Program-made: the position numbers and the translations under genes | DNA from: DATEZO01 sp035255485 | Lineage (GTDB): Bacteria > Pseudomonadota > Gammaproteobacteria > Burkholderiales > Burkholderiaceae_D | Assembly (NCBI GenBank): GCA_035255485.1 | Contig: DATEZO010000034.1 | Span: forward strand, 1-32,916 | Length of the DNA: 32,916 bases | Direction: 5' to 3' | In this document: positions 8,090 through 15,717 of the stretch, in pieces | Position numbering within the stretch: the stretch's first letter is position 1 | Layout: each line of letters opens with the position of its first letter | Notes under the pieces: model-generated | The model's database searches: none | The model's input: the letters and a program-made list of their open reading frames with translations, nothing else | What the model was told of the DNA's origin: nothing

Positions 8090-9082
8090 ATGCCGAATAC
8101 GCCGACTTCCGGAACACCGTTGACGGAATTGATCCAGATGCACCGCATGAGCGCCGATGTCGTCCGGACGGAATTGACCGCCGGTATCCTGGCGCGGCAG
8201 GCATGCATTGCGCCCAAGTTCCTGTATGACGCGCTCGGGTCGAAACTGTTCGAGGCGATTTGCGAATTGCCCGAATATTACCTGACCCGCACCGAAGCCG
8301 CCGTGTTCGATGCGCACCTGCCTGCGATTGCCGCATCCATCGGACAGGGGGGCACGCTGATCGACCTGGGCGCCGGCAATTGCGCCAAGGCAGCAAGACT
8401 GTTTGCCGCGCTGCAGCCGGCGCAATATGTGCCGGTCGATATTTCGGCCAATTTCCTGCGCGATGCGCTCAGCCTGTTGCGGCAGCGTTTTCCAGAGATC
8501 AAGATGACCGGCCTCGGGTTGGATTTTTCGGAAACGCTGGATTTGCCGGATGCAGTGCGCCGCGAGCGCCGGCTGTTTTTCTATCCGGGCTCATCGATCG
8601 GCAACTTTACTCCGGAACAGGCCGTCGCCTTCTTGCGCCGGGTGCATGCGGCATGCGGCACGGATCGCCGCGCCGGTGGCGCTCTGCTGATCGGTGTCGA
8701 TCTGATCAAGGACAGGCGGATGCTCGAAGCAGCCTACGACGATGCGCTGGGCGTGACTGCGGCGTTCAACCTGAACCTGCTGCGGCACCTGAATGCGCTG
8801 TTGCAAGCCGACTTCGATGTGCGCGAATGGACGCATCGGGCCTGTTTCAATGCGGACCAGAACCGGATTGAAATGCATCTGGAGGCAGCGCGTGCGGTGG
8901 ACGTCAGCTGGCCCGGCGGCCGGCGGCGCTTTGAAGAGGGCGAGCGTATCCATACCGAAAATAGCTACAAGTACACGCGAGAAGATTTCGTGATGCTGCT
9001 TGAGCGCGCCGGGTTCGGCCATGTGCGCTGCTGGACCGATGCGCAAGGGTGGTTCATGGTATGCCATGCGCAGGCGATATAA
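8090..9082 (+). CDS. egtD: L-histidine N-alpha-methyltransferase EgtD
   Basis: EgtD uses three S-adenosylmethionine molecules to convert histidine to hercynine, the shared precursor of ergothioneine and selenoneine. The 330-residue product has the family block PKFLYDALGSKLFEAICELP (residues ~45-64) followed by EYYLTRTE, the SAM motif LIDLGAGNCAKAARL (~92-106), YVPVDIS, and FFYPGSSIGNF. The start at 8090 (MPNTPTSGTPL) is chosen because the family's conserved region begins soon after. The frame is open back to 7832, but that part covers the palindromic leader. The ribosome-binding site is weak (a GGGAAG about 12 nt away). egtB follows after 21 nt, so the two form an operon. Its product can serve both EgtB and SenA. 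Confidence 0.94.
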   Translation: MPNTPTSGTPLTELIQMHRMSADVVRTELTAGILARQACIAPKFLYDALGSKLFEAICELPEYYLTRTEAAVFDAHLPAIAASIGQGGTLIDLGAGNCAKAARLFAALQPAQYVPVDISANFLRDALSLLRQRFPEIKMTGLGLDFSETLDLPDAVRRERRLFFYPGSSIGNFTPEQAVAFLRRVHAACGTDRRAGGALLIGVDLIKDRRMLEAAYDDALGVTAAFNLNLLRHLNALLQADFDVREWTHRACFNADQNRIEMHLEAARAVDVSWPGGRRRFEEGERIHTENSYKYTREDFVMLLERAGFGHVRCWTDAQGWFMVCHAQAI

Positions 9083-9103
9083 CCATGCGGAAGGCGTAGC
9101 GCA

Positions 9104-10345
9104 ATGAGTGCGCAGGCTGACCATGCGACTTCGGCGCAGGCCGCCCTGCTGCGGCAACGCTATTGCAGCGTGCGCGAACGCACCGAGGCAATCGCCGCGC
9201 CGCTATCGGCGGAAGATTGCTGCGCGCAATCGATGCCGGATGCGAGCCCGGTCAAATGGCATCTGGCGCATACCGCCTGGTTTTTCGAAACCTTCATCCT
9301 GGAGCGCTACCTGCCCGGGTTTCGCGCATTTCATCCGGCTTTCCGCATGCTGTTCAACTCCTATTACAACGGTGTCGGCGAAAAACACCCCCGGCCGCAG
9401 CGCGGATTGCTGACGCGGCCATCGCTGGCGGAAGTGACAGCGTACCGTCGCAGTGTCGATGAACGGATGCTGGCGCTGCTGGCGCGAACCGGTGCGGCAG
9501 GCGAACTTGCGGCGCTGACCGAACTGGGCTTGCAGCATGAGCAGCAGCACCAGGAATTGATGCTGACCGATGTCAAGCATCTGCTGTCGATGAATCCGCT
9601 CAAGCCGGCGTATGCAGATGCGCCTTCGATCCGGTACGACGCGGCAGAGCCGGATGCCGGCGCGCCCGGCTGGGTCGCATTCGATGCGCGCATCGCCGGG
9701 ATCGGGCATGAAGGCGCAGGATTCTGCTTCGACAATGAACTGCCGCGGCACCGGCAATTCATCGAGCCGTTCATGCTGGCCTCGCGCCTGGTGACCAATC
9801 GCGACTACCTCGCCTTCATCGATGCCGGCGGTTACCGGAATCCGGCGCTGTGGCTGTCGGAAGGCTGGGACTGGGTATGCGCCGACCAGCTGGCGCAGCC
9901 GCTGTACTGGCGGCATGCAGCAAGCGCCTCCACCGGAAAATGGGAGGAGTTCACCTTGCAGGGCATGCAGCCGCTGGATGCGCGGCTGCCAGCCACGCAT
10001 CTATCCTATTTCGAGGCCGATGCCTATGCCCGCTGGGCCGGCGCACGGTTGCCGACCGAAGCGGAATGGGAATGCGCGGCGATGGCCTCAACCGGGCTGG
10101 CGCAGCTGTTCGGCGCCTGCTGGCAATGGACCTCGAGCAGCTATGCGCCGTATCCGGGTTATGTCGCTGCGGCGGGCGCGGTCGGCGAATACAACGGCAA
10201 GTTCATGGTGAACCAGTACGTCTTGCGCGGTTCTTCCTATGTCACGCCTGCAGGCCACGCGCGTGCCAGCTACCGCAATTTCTTCCCGGCAGCGGCTCGC
10301 TGGCAATGCAGCGGCATCCGCCTGGCCACGTCGGGCAATGGATGA
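9104..10345 (+). CDS. egtB: Ergothioneine biosynthesis sulfoxide synthase EgtB
   Basis: EgtB is a non-haem iron enzyme that inserts sulfur from a thiol donor at C2 of hercynine using oxygen. The 413-residue protein has an N-terminal DinB-like domain carrying the iron triad His56 (WHLAHTAWF), His145 and His149 (HEQQHQE), then a C-terminal SUMF1/FGE-like domain from ~185 (GFCFDNELPRH, ARLPTEAEWECAA, WQWTSSSYAPYPGY, VLRGSSYVTP, YRNFFP). A ribosome-binding site AAGG lies about 10 nt upstream. No egtA, egtC or egtE is in the window, so whether the donor is cysteine or gamma-glutamylcysteine, and which lyase completes the pathway, cannot be told. OvoA was considered, but the C-terminal methyltransferase domain of OvoA is absent and egtD is adjacent. 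Confidence 0.93.
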   Translation: MSAQADHATSAQAALLRQRYCSVRERTEAIAAPLSAEDCCAQSMPDASPVKWHLAHTAWFFETFILERYLPGFRAFHPAFRMLFNSYYNGVGEKHPRPQRGLLTRPSLAEVTAYRRSVDERMLALLARTGAAGELAALTELGLQHEQQHQELMLTDVKHLLSMNPLKPAYADAPSIRYDAAEPDAGAPGWVAFDARIAGIGHEGAGFCFDNELPRHRQFIEPFMLASRLVTNRDYLAFIDAGGYRNPALWLSEGWDWVCADQLAQPLYWRHAASASTGKWEEFTLQGMQPLDARLPATHLSYFEADAYARWAGARLPTEAEWECAAMASTGLAQLFGACWQWTSSSYAPYPGYVAAAGAVGEYNGKFMVNQYVLRGSSYVTPAGHARASYRNFFPAAARWQCSGIRLATSGNG

Positions 10346-10544
10346 ATGCGGCACGAAAAGCAGTGTTTGCGACGCCGTCCACCTCATTTTTGCAGTTTAA
10401 TACTCCATGGTGTAATTTTAAATTGCGGCGAATTCATTGGGAATATTGATGGTTTTTGCCTATACTCCCATATAAATTGCTTTAATGGCCGGATTGAGCG
10501 GATTTGATCCATGCTTGCCGCTGCTGCGGCGCAGTCGGCACGCG
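10346..10544. other. Convergent gap between egtB and selD
   Basis: The 199 nt between the converging 3' ends are AT-rich in the middle (10395-10490). Only a short hairpin is visible near 10518-10531 (GCCGC/GCGGC, TGCT loop) without a T run. I see no gene and no convincing terminator. Confidence 0.4.
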
Positions 10545-11603
10545 TCAGCCCGTTACCTGCACCCTGGCCGGGCCGGCCGACATTTCCCCGATCAGCGCCG
10601 CATGTGCGAAACCCTCTCGCCTGAACAGCGCCAGCACGTCTTCCACCGAACCGGCATCGCACGACACCAGCAGGCCGCCAGAGGTCTGCGGATCGGTCAG
10701 GAGCGCTTGCTGCACCGGCGTGATGGCGTCCGCCAGAATCACATCATGGCCGTAGCCGGCCCAGTTGCGACCGGAGGCGCCGGTGACGCATCCATTTTGC
10801 GCCAGTTCCGCCACGCCCGGCAGCAGCGGAATCCGGCGCATGTCCAGCCTGGCGCTCAAGCCTGCGCCGCGCGCCAGTTCCAGCAAATGCCCAAGCAGGC
10901 CAAAGCCGGTGACATCGGTGAGCGCATGTACGCCGGACAATTCGGACAGGGCCTTGCCGGGTTTATTGAGCTTGGTGGTGTTCTCGATCATCGCGGCGTA
11001 GCCGGCGGCATCCAGCAGGTCTTTTTTCAGCGCGGCAGACAGGATGCCCACGCCGAGCGGCTTGCCCAGGATCAGCTGGTCGCCAGCCCTCGCATCGGCA
11101 TTGCGCTTGACCCTGGACGGATGCACCAGGCCCAGCACCACCAGACCGTAGATCGGCTCGACCGAGTCGATGGTGTGGCCGCCGGCGATCGGGATGCCGG
11201 CTTCGGCGCAGATTGATTCGCCGCCCTGGATGATCTTGCCGATCATCTCGATCGGCAGCTTGCCGATCGGCATGCCGACCAGCGCCAGCGCCATGATCGG
11301 CGTGCCGCCCATCGCATACACATCCGAAATTGCGTTGGTGGCGGCAATCCGTCCGAAATCGTAAGGGTCATCGACGATCGGCATGAAAAAGTCGGTGGTG
11401 GCAATCAGCGCCTGCTCATCGTTGAGCCGGTACACTGCGGCATCGTCCGCGGTCTCGATGCCGACCATCAATTCCTTCGGCACCGGAAAGCCGCTCGATT
11501 TTTGCAGGATTTCCGCCAGGATGCCGGGCGCAATCTTGCAGCCGCAGCCGCCGCCGTGGGAAAACGAGGTGAGTTTGATGATGGGATCGGTTGGGTTGTT
11601 CAT
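10545..11603 (-). CDS. selD: Selenide, water dikinase (selenophosphate synthetase) SelD / SenC
   Basis: SelD converts selenide and ATP to selenophosphate, the activated selenium donor. The 352-residue protein has the N-terminal catalytic loop GGGCGCKI with Cys20, Cys22 and Lys23, corresponding to Cys17, Cys19 and Lys20 of E. coli SelD. The first position is cysteine (TGC), not selenocysteine. Further blocks are DDAAVY, ATTDFFMPIVDDP, NAISDVYAMGG, GGHTID, TDVTGFGLLGHL and TDPQTSGGLL, typical AIRS/PurM-type ATP-binding segments. It lies 64 nt after senB on the same strand with a GGAT ribosome-binding site. In selenoneine clusters this gene is called senC. It could also feed selenocysteine or 2-selenouridine synthesis, but no selA, selB, selC or mnmH is seen here. 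Confidence 0.97.
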   Translation of the reverse strand: MNNPTDPIIKLTSFSHGGGCGCKIAPGILAEILQKSSGFPVPKELMVGIETADDAAVYRLNDEQALIATTDFFMPIVDDPYDFGRIAATNAISDVYAMGGTPIMALALVGMPIGKLPIEMIGKIIQGGESICAEAGIPIAGGHTIDSVEPIYGLVVLGLVHPSRVKRNADARAGDQLILGKPLGVGILSAALKKDLLDAAGYAAMIENTTKLNKPGKALSELSGVHALTDVTGFGLLGHLLELARGAGLSARLDMRRIPLLPGVAELAQNGCVTGASGRNWAGYGHDVILADAITPVQQALLTDPQTSGGLLVSCDAGSVEDVLALFRREGFAHAALIGEMSAGPARVQVTG

Positions 11604-11667
11604 TGGTCGTTATCCAGAGAGACGTCATTTCGGCTTTGACCGGGGCGACGGATGTTGATGAGGCGGT

Positions 11668-12672
11668 TCAGGAATCATGTGGATGGACCAGATTATCCAT
11701 CAACTGCAGCACTGCCGCTTTTTCACGTTGCGGCGAGAACAGCGGCGCGCGGGCCGCGCATTGCGATTGCAGGCGCGCATGGAAAACGGCATCAGTGGCC
11801 GCCCGGTCGATCAATTGCGCCAATGCCATGCTGTCGCCTAGTGGAAAATAGCCGGCATAGTCCTGCCCCAACATGCCGCGGTTTCCCGGGATGTCGCTCG
11901 CCAGCACCGGCACCCCGCTGGTGATCGCTTCGATGATGACATTGGCGCCGCCTTCCATTTTCGATGCAATCACCATCAGATCGCTGCGTTTCAGGTACTG
12001 GCGGGTGCGGGCGTGCGGCAAGCCGCCCAGCCAGCGATAACGCGGCTGGTCGCGCTGGGTGATAACTGCCAGCCGCCCTAGCGCCACTTCGAGCGCGGCG
12101 CCGATGTGCGTCAGCCGCACCTTGGGAACCGTGACCAGGCCCGCCGCGCACATGAATGCCAGGGGATCCTTTTCTTCGCGCAGATGGCCGATCATGATGG
12201 CATCGAAATAGCGGCGACCGGCATTGCGGGCCGCCGGCTTGAGCTGCGCGGCGGACTGGTGGATGACGGCTGCCTTGGCGCGCTGTTCCGGTTCCAGTTC
12301 CTGCAAGCCAGCCTCCTGCAATACCACCAGGCGTGCCGCCAGCTGCAGCGAGTGCCGGGCCTGCGCATCATTGCAGATATCGCGATACAGGTCGGTGCCG
12401 GTCAGAACCAGGGCCGATGGCACGCCAGGATACGCTGCGGTGAATGCGGCAAGCGCATGCGCCGAGCGGCGCGCATGGAGCGCAATGATCGCAGCCGGGC
12501 GCTGCCGCGGAACAACCGGGTTGGATGCGGAGGCGAGGGTGACCCGATAACGCCCGCCAAGAAAGCCGGCCCAGCGGTGCGCGGTTTGCCAGTTGCCGTT
12601 ATTGGCTTTTGCCGAGGCTGGACTGATAATGACAATGGGCGGTTTAACCAGGGATCTTTCCGGGACAGACAT
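11668..12672 (-). CDS. senB: Selenosugar synthase SenB (GT4-type glycosyltransferase)
   Basis: SenB is a glycosyltransferase-fold enzyme reported to join selenophosphate-derived selenium to a sugar from a UDP-sugar, giving a selenosugar for SenA. The 334-residue product has the N-terminal block NNGNWQTAHRWAGFLG (~25-40), SALVLTGTDLYRDI (~85-98), MIGHLREEKDPLAF (~160-173), and the GT4 nucleotide-sugar E-x7-E segment EGGANVIIEAITSGVPVL (~245-262), followed by SDIPGNRG. NNGNWQTA and the TGTDLY block match what I recall of the uncharacterised glycosyltransferase family (TIGR04348) later named SenB. The start at 12672 (MSVPERS) overlaps the divergent senA start. selD follows after 64 nt. A generic glycosyltransferase role is less likely given both neighbours. 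Confidence 0.87.
   Translation of the reverse strand: MSVPERSLVKPPIVIISPASAKANNGNWQTAHRWAGFLGGRYRVTLASASNPVVPRQRPAAIIALHARRSAHALAAFTAAYPGVPSALVLTGTDLYRDICNDAQARHSLQLAARLVVLQEAGLQELEPEQRAKAAVIHQSAAQLKPAARNAGRRYFDAIMIGHLREEKDPLAFMCAAGLVTVPKVRLTHIGAALEVALGRLAVITQRDQPRYRWLGGLPHARTRQYLKRSDLMVIASKMEGGANVIIEAITSGVPVLASDIPGNRGMLGQDYAGYFPLGDSMALAQLIDRAATDAVFHARLQSQCAARAPLFSPQREKAAVLQLMDNLVHPHDS
12602..12630 (+). promoter_or_regulatory. Candidate sigma-70 promoter for senA inside senB
   Basis: TTGGCT (12602-12607) and GATAAT (12625-12630) are separated by 17 bp, predicting a start of transcription near 12637 and a 34-nt leader before the senA ATG at 12671. The -10 matches the consensus at five of six positions and the -35 at three. 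It lies within the senB coding region because the two genes leave no intergenic space. Confidence 0.45.
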
Positions 12673-13867
12673 GACTTCTGCGAATCCTTCATTCCGAAAT
12701 GCCACGCCGCAAGAGCTAGCCGACGCGTTGCAGGATGCACGGCATTATACGCTGGCGCTGTTCGACTGTTTTGCGGCGGCCGGGCTGGATGTGCCGGAAA
12801 ATGTACCGCGCCTGCCGATTGTCAATCCGCCTTTGTGGGAACTCGGTCACATCGCGTGGTTCGCCGAATGGTTCATCCTGCGCGAAGCGACATCGAGCGC
12901 TCCGGTTGCCGCTAGCGGCAATTCACTGCTGACCAGGGGCGACGACTGGTTCGATTCCAACACCGTGCCGCACCGTGCGCGCTGGACGCTGGGCTTGCCC
13001 GGCCCCGGCGCACTGAAGATGTATTGTCGCGAGGTGCTCGACCGTGTGCTGGACCGACTGGCACGCGCGGACAGCAACGACAATGCGTTGTATCCATACC
13101 GTCTGGCGCTGGCGCATGAAGACATGCATGGCGAAGCATTCCTGTACAGCCTGCAGACGCTGGGCGTGCGCTTGCCGCAGCAACTGCCGCTGCCATCGAC
13201 TCCGGCATGGGCGCAAGGCGAGATCCGCTTTGCCGGTGGCACGATTCGGTTGGGCGGTAAACCGGACGCGGGCTTTGTATTCGACAACGAAAAATGGGCA
13301 CACCCCTGTTACGTGCCGTCATTCACGATGGATGCCATGCTGGTGTCGAATGCGCAGTACCGTGATTTCATCGACGATGGCGGGTACGAGCATCCGCAAT
13401 TCTGGACAGTGGCGGGGCGCGGCTGGTTGATGCAGCAGGAAAGATCGGCGCCGCGCGGCTGGCAGCGCGACGGCAAGAGCTGGCGCTGCGAACGCTTCGG
13501 CCAGCTGGTCATGCCGTCGCCGCATGAACCGGTGCGCCACGTCAACCTGTACGAGGCGCAGGCATATTGCATGTGGGCCGGCCGGCGATTGCCTGCCGAA
13601 GCGGAATGGGAATTCGCCGCGCAGTCGGGTCATGCGGCGTTTCGGTGGGGTGATCTGTGGGAATGGACCTGCTCGCCGTTCGAGCCATATCCCGGTTTTT
13701 CCGCCGATGCCTACCGGGAATATTCAGCGCCATGGTTCATGACGCATCAAGTGCTGCGGGGCGCCTCGTTTGCGACGCCGCCAAGAATGCGTGCATCCGG
13801 ATTCCGGAATTTTTACTTGCCCGAGCGGGATGATATTTTTGCCGGATTTCGCACATGCGCGTTGTGA
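12671..13867 (+). CDS. senA: Selenoneine synthase SenA (EgtB paralogue)
   Basis: SenA is an EgtB-like non-haem iron enzyme reported to form the C-Se bond between hercynine and the selenosugar made by SenB. The 398-residue protein has a DinB-like N-terminal domain with the iron ligands His60 (WELGHIAWF), His149 and His153 (HEDMHGE), and a SUMF1/FGE-like C-terminal domain (FVFDNEKWAHP, RRLPAEAEWEFAA, WEWTCSPFEPYPGF, VLRGASFATP, FRNFYLPERDDIFAGFRTC). HEDMHGE differs from the HEQQHQE of the EgtB in the same cluster, as expected for the 'EgtB variant' group. The start at 12671 (MTSANPS) is favoured over 12593 because the longer form would run deep into senB. It is divergent from senB-selD and shares its start site with senB. 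Confidence 0.88.
   Translation: MTSANPSFRNATPQELADALQDARHYTLALFDCFAAAGLDVPENVPRLPIVNPPLWELGHIAWFAEWFILREATSSAPVAASGNSLLTRGDDWFDSNTVPHRARWTLGLPGPGALKMYCREVLDRVLDRLARADSNDNALYPYRLALAHEDMHGEAFLYSLQTLGVRLPQQLPLPSTPAWAQGEIRFAGGTIRLGGKPDAGFVFDNEKWAHPCYVPSFTMDAMLVSNAQYRDFIDDGGYEHPQFWTVAGRGWLMQQERSAPRGWQRDGKSWRCERFGQLVMPSPHEPVRHVNLYEAQAYCMWAGRRLPAEAEWEFAAQSGHAAFRWGDLWEWTCSPFEPYPGFSADAYREYSAPWFMTHQVLRGASFATPPRMRASGFRNFYLPERDDIFAGFRTCAL
12744..12749 (-). promoter_or_regulatory. Candidate -10 of the senB-selD promoter inside senA
   Basis: The minus strand reads TATAAT at 12749-12744, a perfect -10, about 72 nt before the senB start. The -35 region 17 bp upstream (AAAACA) is weak. The element is inside the first 80 nt of senA. 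Confidence 0.4.
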
Positions 13868-13925
13868 CGCGGCAATAGCGCCAGGCGCATCAATCCTTGT
13901 CCGGGCATTACATGAAGAAAAGCAC

Positions 13926-13955
13926 AAAAAAAAACGACCGCCGCAGCGGTCGTTT
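13926..13955 (-). terminator. Intrinsic terminator of rhlE, possibly shared with senA
   Basis: A perfect 10-bp stem (13932-13941 with 13946-13955, loop CGCA) is flanked on the left by nine A residues (13926-13934), which read as nine Ts on the minus strand. It lies 29 nt past the rhlE stop and is a textbook rho-independent terminator for that gene. On the plus strand the stem is followed only by GTTTC, so for senA it would be weak. Confidence 0.85.
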
Positions 13956-13983
13956 CAACAGGAGCGTAAATCAATCGGCGCGA

Positions 13984-15375
13984 TCAGCGATCGCCATACG
14001 AACGGCGGCCGCCATCTCCGGAACGCGCGCCCTTGTAGCCGTCCTCCCTGCGCGGTGCGCCCGGCTTGCTGAAGGTGCGCTGTCCCGGCTTGCTATTGGC
14101 GTTGCCATTGCGGTTTGCGCCGGGCTTCCAGCCGTTCGGCTTGCTGGCATGCGGGGCGGGCGCGGATTTCTTCGGTTCAAAACCTGCGATGACATCCACG
14201 GGAATGAGCTGCTTGGTAAAGCGCTCGATGCGCTTGACATTCATTCTTTCGGCATGGTTGACCAGCGAAATGGCGAGACCGTTGCGGCCGGCGCGGCCGG
14301 TGCGGCCGATCCGATGTACGTAATCTTCCGGGAATTTCGGCAAATCGTAATTGACCACGTGGGTGATGGCCGGCACGTCGATACCGCGCGCGGCGACGTC
14401 GGTTGCCACCAGCACGCGCACCTGGCCGCGGCGCAGCGCATCCAGGGTGCGGTTGCGCGCACCCTGATGCATGTCGCCATGCAGCGCAGCGGCAGCAAAG
14501 CCGGCGATATTCAGGCGATCCGCAATCGTGTCGGCATCGCGCTTGGTAGCGGTAAATACCAAGGCCTGGTCAATCGATTCGTCGCGCAGCAGATGATCGA
14601 GCATGCGATTCTTGTGTGACAGATCGTCGACGAAATGCACGCGCTGCTCGATATTTTCATGCTTGCTGGCGGAACCGGAGATCTGGATTACCAGCGGTTC
14701 GTGCGTGATGCGCTTGGCCATGTTGCCGACCATGCCGTCAAGGGTTGCCGAAAACAGCATGGTTTGGCGCGTTTCCGGTGTGGCGGCAACGATTTTCTCG
14801 ATATCATCGATGAAACCCATGTCCAGCATGCGGTCGGCTTCGTCCAGCACCAGGACTTCCAGTTGCGAGAAGTTGATCTTGCCGGATTCCATGTGATCGA
14901 TCAGGCGGCCAGGCGTGGCGACCAGGATTTCGGGATTCCTGGACAGCAGTTGCATCTGTTTCGGATAAGGCATGCCGCCCAGGATCGATACGGCCTTGAC
15001 ATGCCGCATGTGAGCGCCGTACTTATCGGTTGCAGTGGTTACTTGCAGTGCCAGTTCCCGGGTTGGAGTCAATACCAGCATCTTCGGTTGCGCCGGCTGG
15101 AAACGCGGACGTTCGCCGCGCGAACGGGTTGACTGGCGCGCCTGGTTTGGTGTTTTGCCGCCGGCAGAATGCTGTTCGGCGAGAGCGAATTTGTGCAGGC
15201 AGGGCAACATGAATGCGGCGGTCTTGCCGGACCCGGTTTGCGACGATACCATCAGATCGCGGCCATTGATGGCGGCGGGAATTGCTTGTTCCTGTACGGA
15301 TGTTGGTTTGGTATAGCCGGAATCGGTCAAGGCTTTCAGGATGGACGCGTGGAGGCCTAGTGCTTCAAAAGTCAT
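13984..15375 (-). CDS. rhlE: DEAD-box ATP-dependent RNA helicase, RhlE family
   Basis: RhlE-type helicases remodel RNA in ribosome assembly and RNA decay. The 463-residue protein contains all helicase motifs in order: Q motif (TSVQEQAIP), I (SQTGSGKT), Ia (PTRELALQ), Ib (TPGRL), II (VLDEADRML), III (SAT), IV (ALVFTATK), V (ATDVAARGID) and VI (HRIGRTGRAGR). A low-complexity linker rich in Gln, Arg and Ser (~residues 75-100) splits motifs I and Ia. The C-terminal ~75 residues are basic and rich in Gly, Asn, Lys and Arg, an RNA-binding tail. The start is 15375 (MTFEALGL), where the family begins; the frame runs back to 15531 but that part is not conserved-looking. The long upstream gap suggests a 5' leader, common for cold-induced helicases. 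Confidence 0.96.
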   Translation of the reverse strand: MTFEALGLHASILKALTDSGYTKPTSVQEQAIPAAINGRDLMVSSQTGSGKTAAFMLPCLHKFALAEQHSAGGKTPNQARQSTRSRGERPRFQPAQPKMLVLTPTRELALQVTTATDKYGAHMRHVKAVSILGGMPYPKQMQLLSRNPEILVATPGRLIDHMESGKINFSQLEVLVLDEADRMLDMGFIDDIEKIVAATPETRQTMLFSATLDGMVGNMAKRITHEPLVIQISGSASKHENIEQRVHFVDDLSHKNRMLDHLLRDESIDQALVFTATKRDADTIADRLNIAGFAAAALHGDMHQGARNRTLDALRRGQVRVLVATDVAARGIDVPAITHVVNYDLPKFPEDYVHRIGRTGRAGRNGLAISLVNHAERMNVKRIERFTKQLIPVDVIAGFEPKKSAPAPHASKPNGWKPGANRNGNANSKPGQRTFSKPGAPRREDGYKGARSGDGGRRSYGDR

Positions 15376-15717
15376 TTTTTCTTTCGTATAAATCAGCGCG
15401 GCGCACGCTCCGGAAAGGAGGCACACAAGCGCAAAAACGCAACGCCTACCAACGAAACAACTGAGAAAACTCTGAGAGATTTCGGCACAGAAAGCTTTGC
15501 GCCGGGACGGTGTCCAAATAGATGGCACCAAAGGCGGGAGGGCTTTATCGTTAATATTTGCGATGCTGCGGAATGCACTGCATATTGCAATGCACAGCGC
15601 GCATTTTACAGGGTAAATGGATTTTATGCAGGCCTATTTGCTGCATGGCAGTACGGTGGCGAAAGGTAAGCCCCGGGTCTACTTACCGCACTACAGGCCC
15701 GGGAATATGCCCCGACT
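15376..15717. other. Intergenic region between rhlE and fabI
   Basis: This 342-nt stretch holds the rhlE leader and the end of the fabI transcript (both minus strand). Near fabI, inverted repeats GGTAAG/CTTACC (15665-15670, 15682-15687) and two CCCGGG copies (15672-15677, 15698-15703) could fold into a hairpin past the fabI stop, followed on the minus strand by TTTC; this is at best a weak terminator. No gene is visible. Confidence 0.4.

Noticed and set aside
9104..10345. OvoA (ovothiol synthase) as the identity of the first EgtB-like protein
   Set aside because: The protein ends after the SUMF1-like domain with no C-terminal methyltransferase domain, and egtD is in the same operon.
10545..11603. 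Selenocysteine-containing SelD with an in-frame TGA
   Set aside because: The catalytic positions are TGC cysteine codons and the frame has no internal stop.
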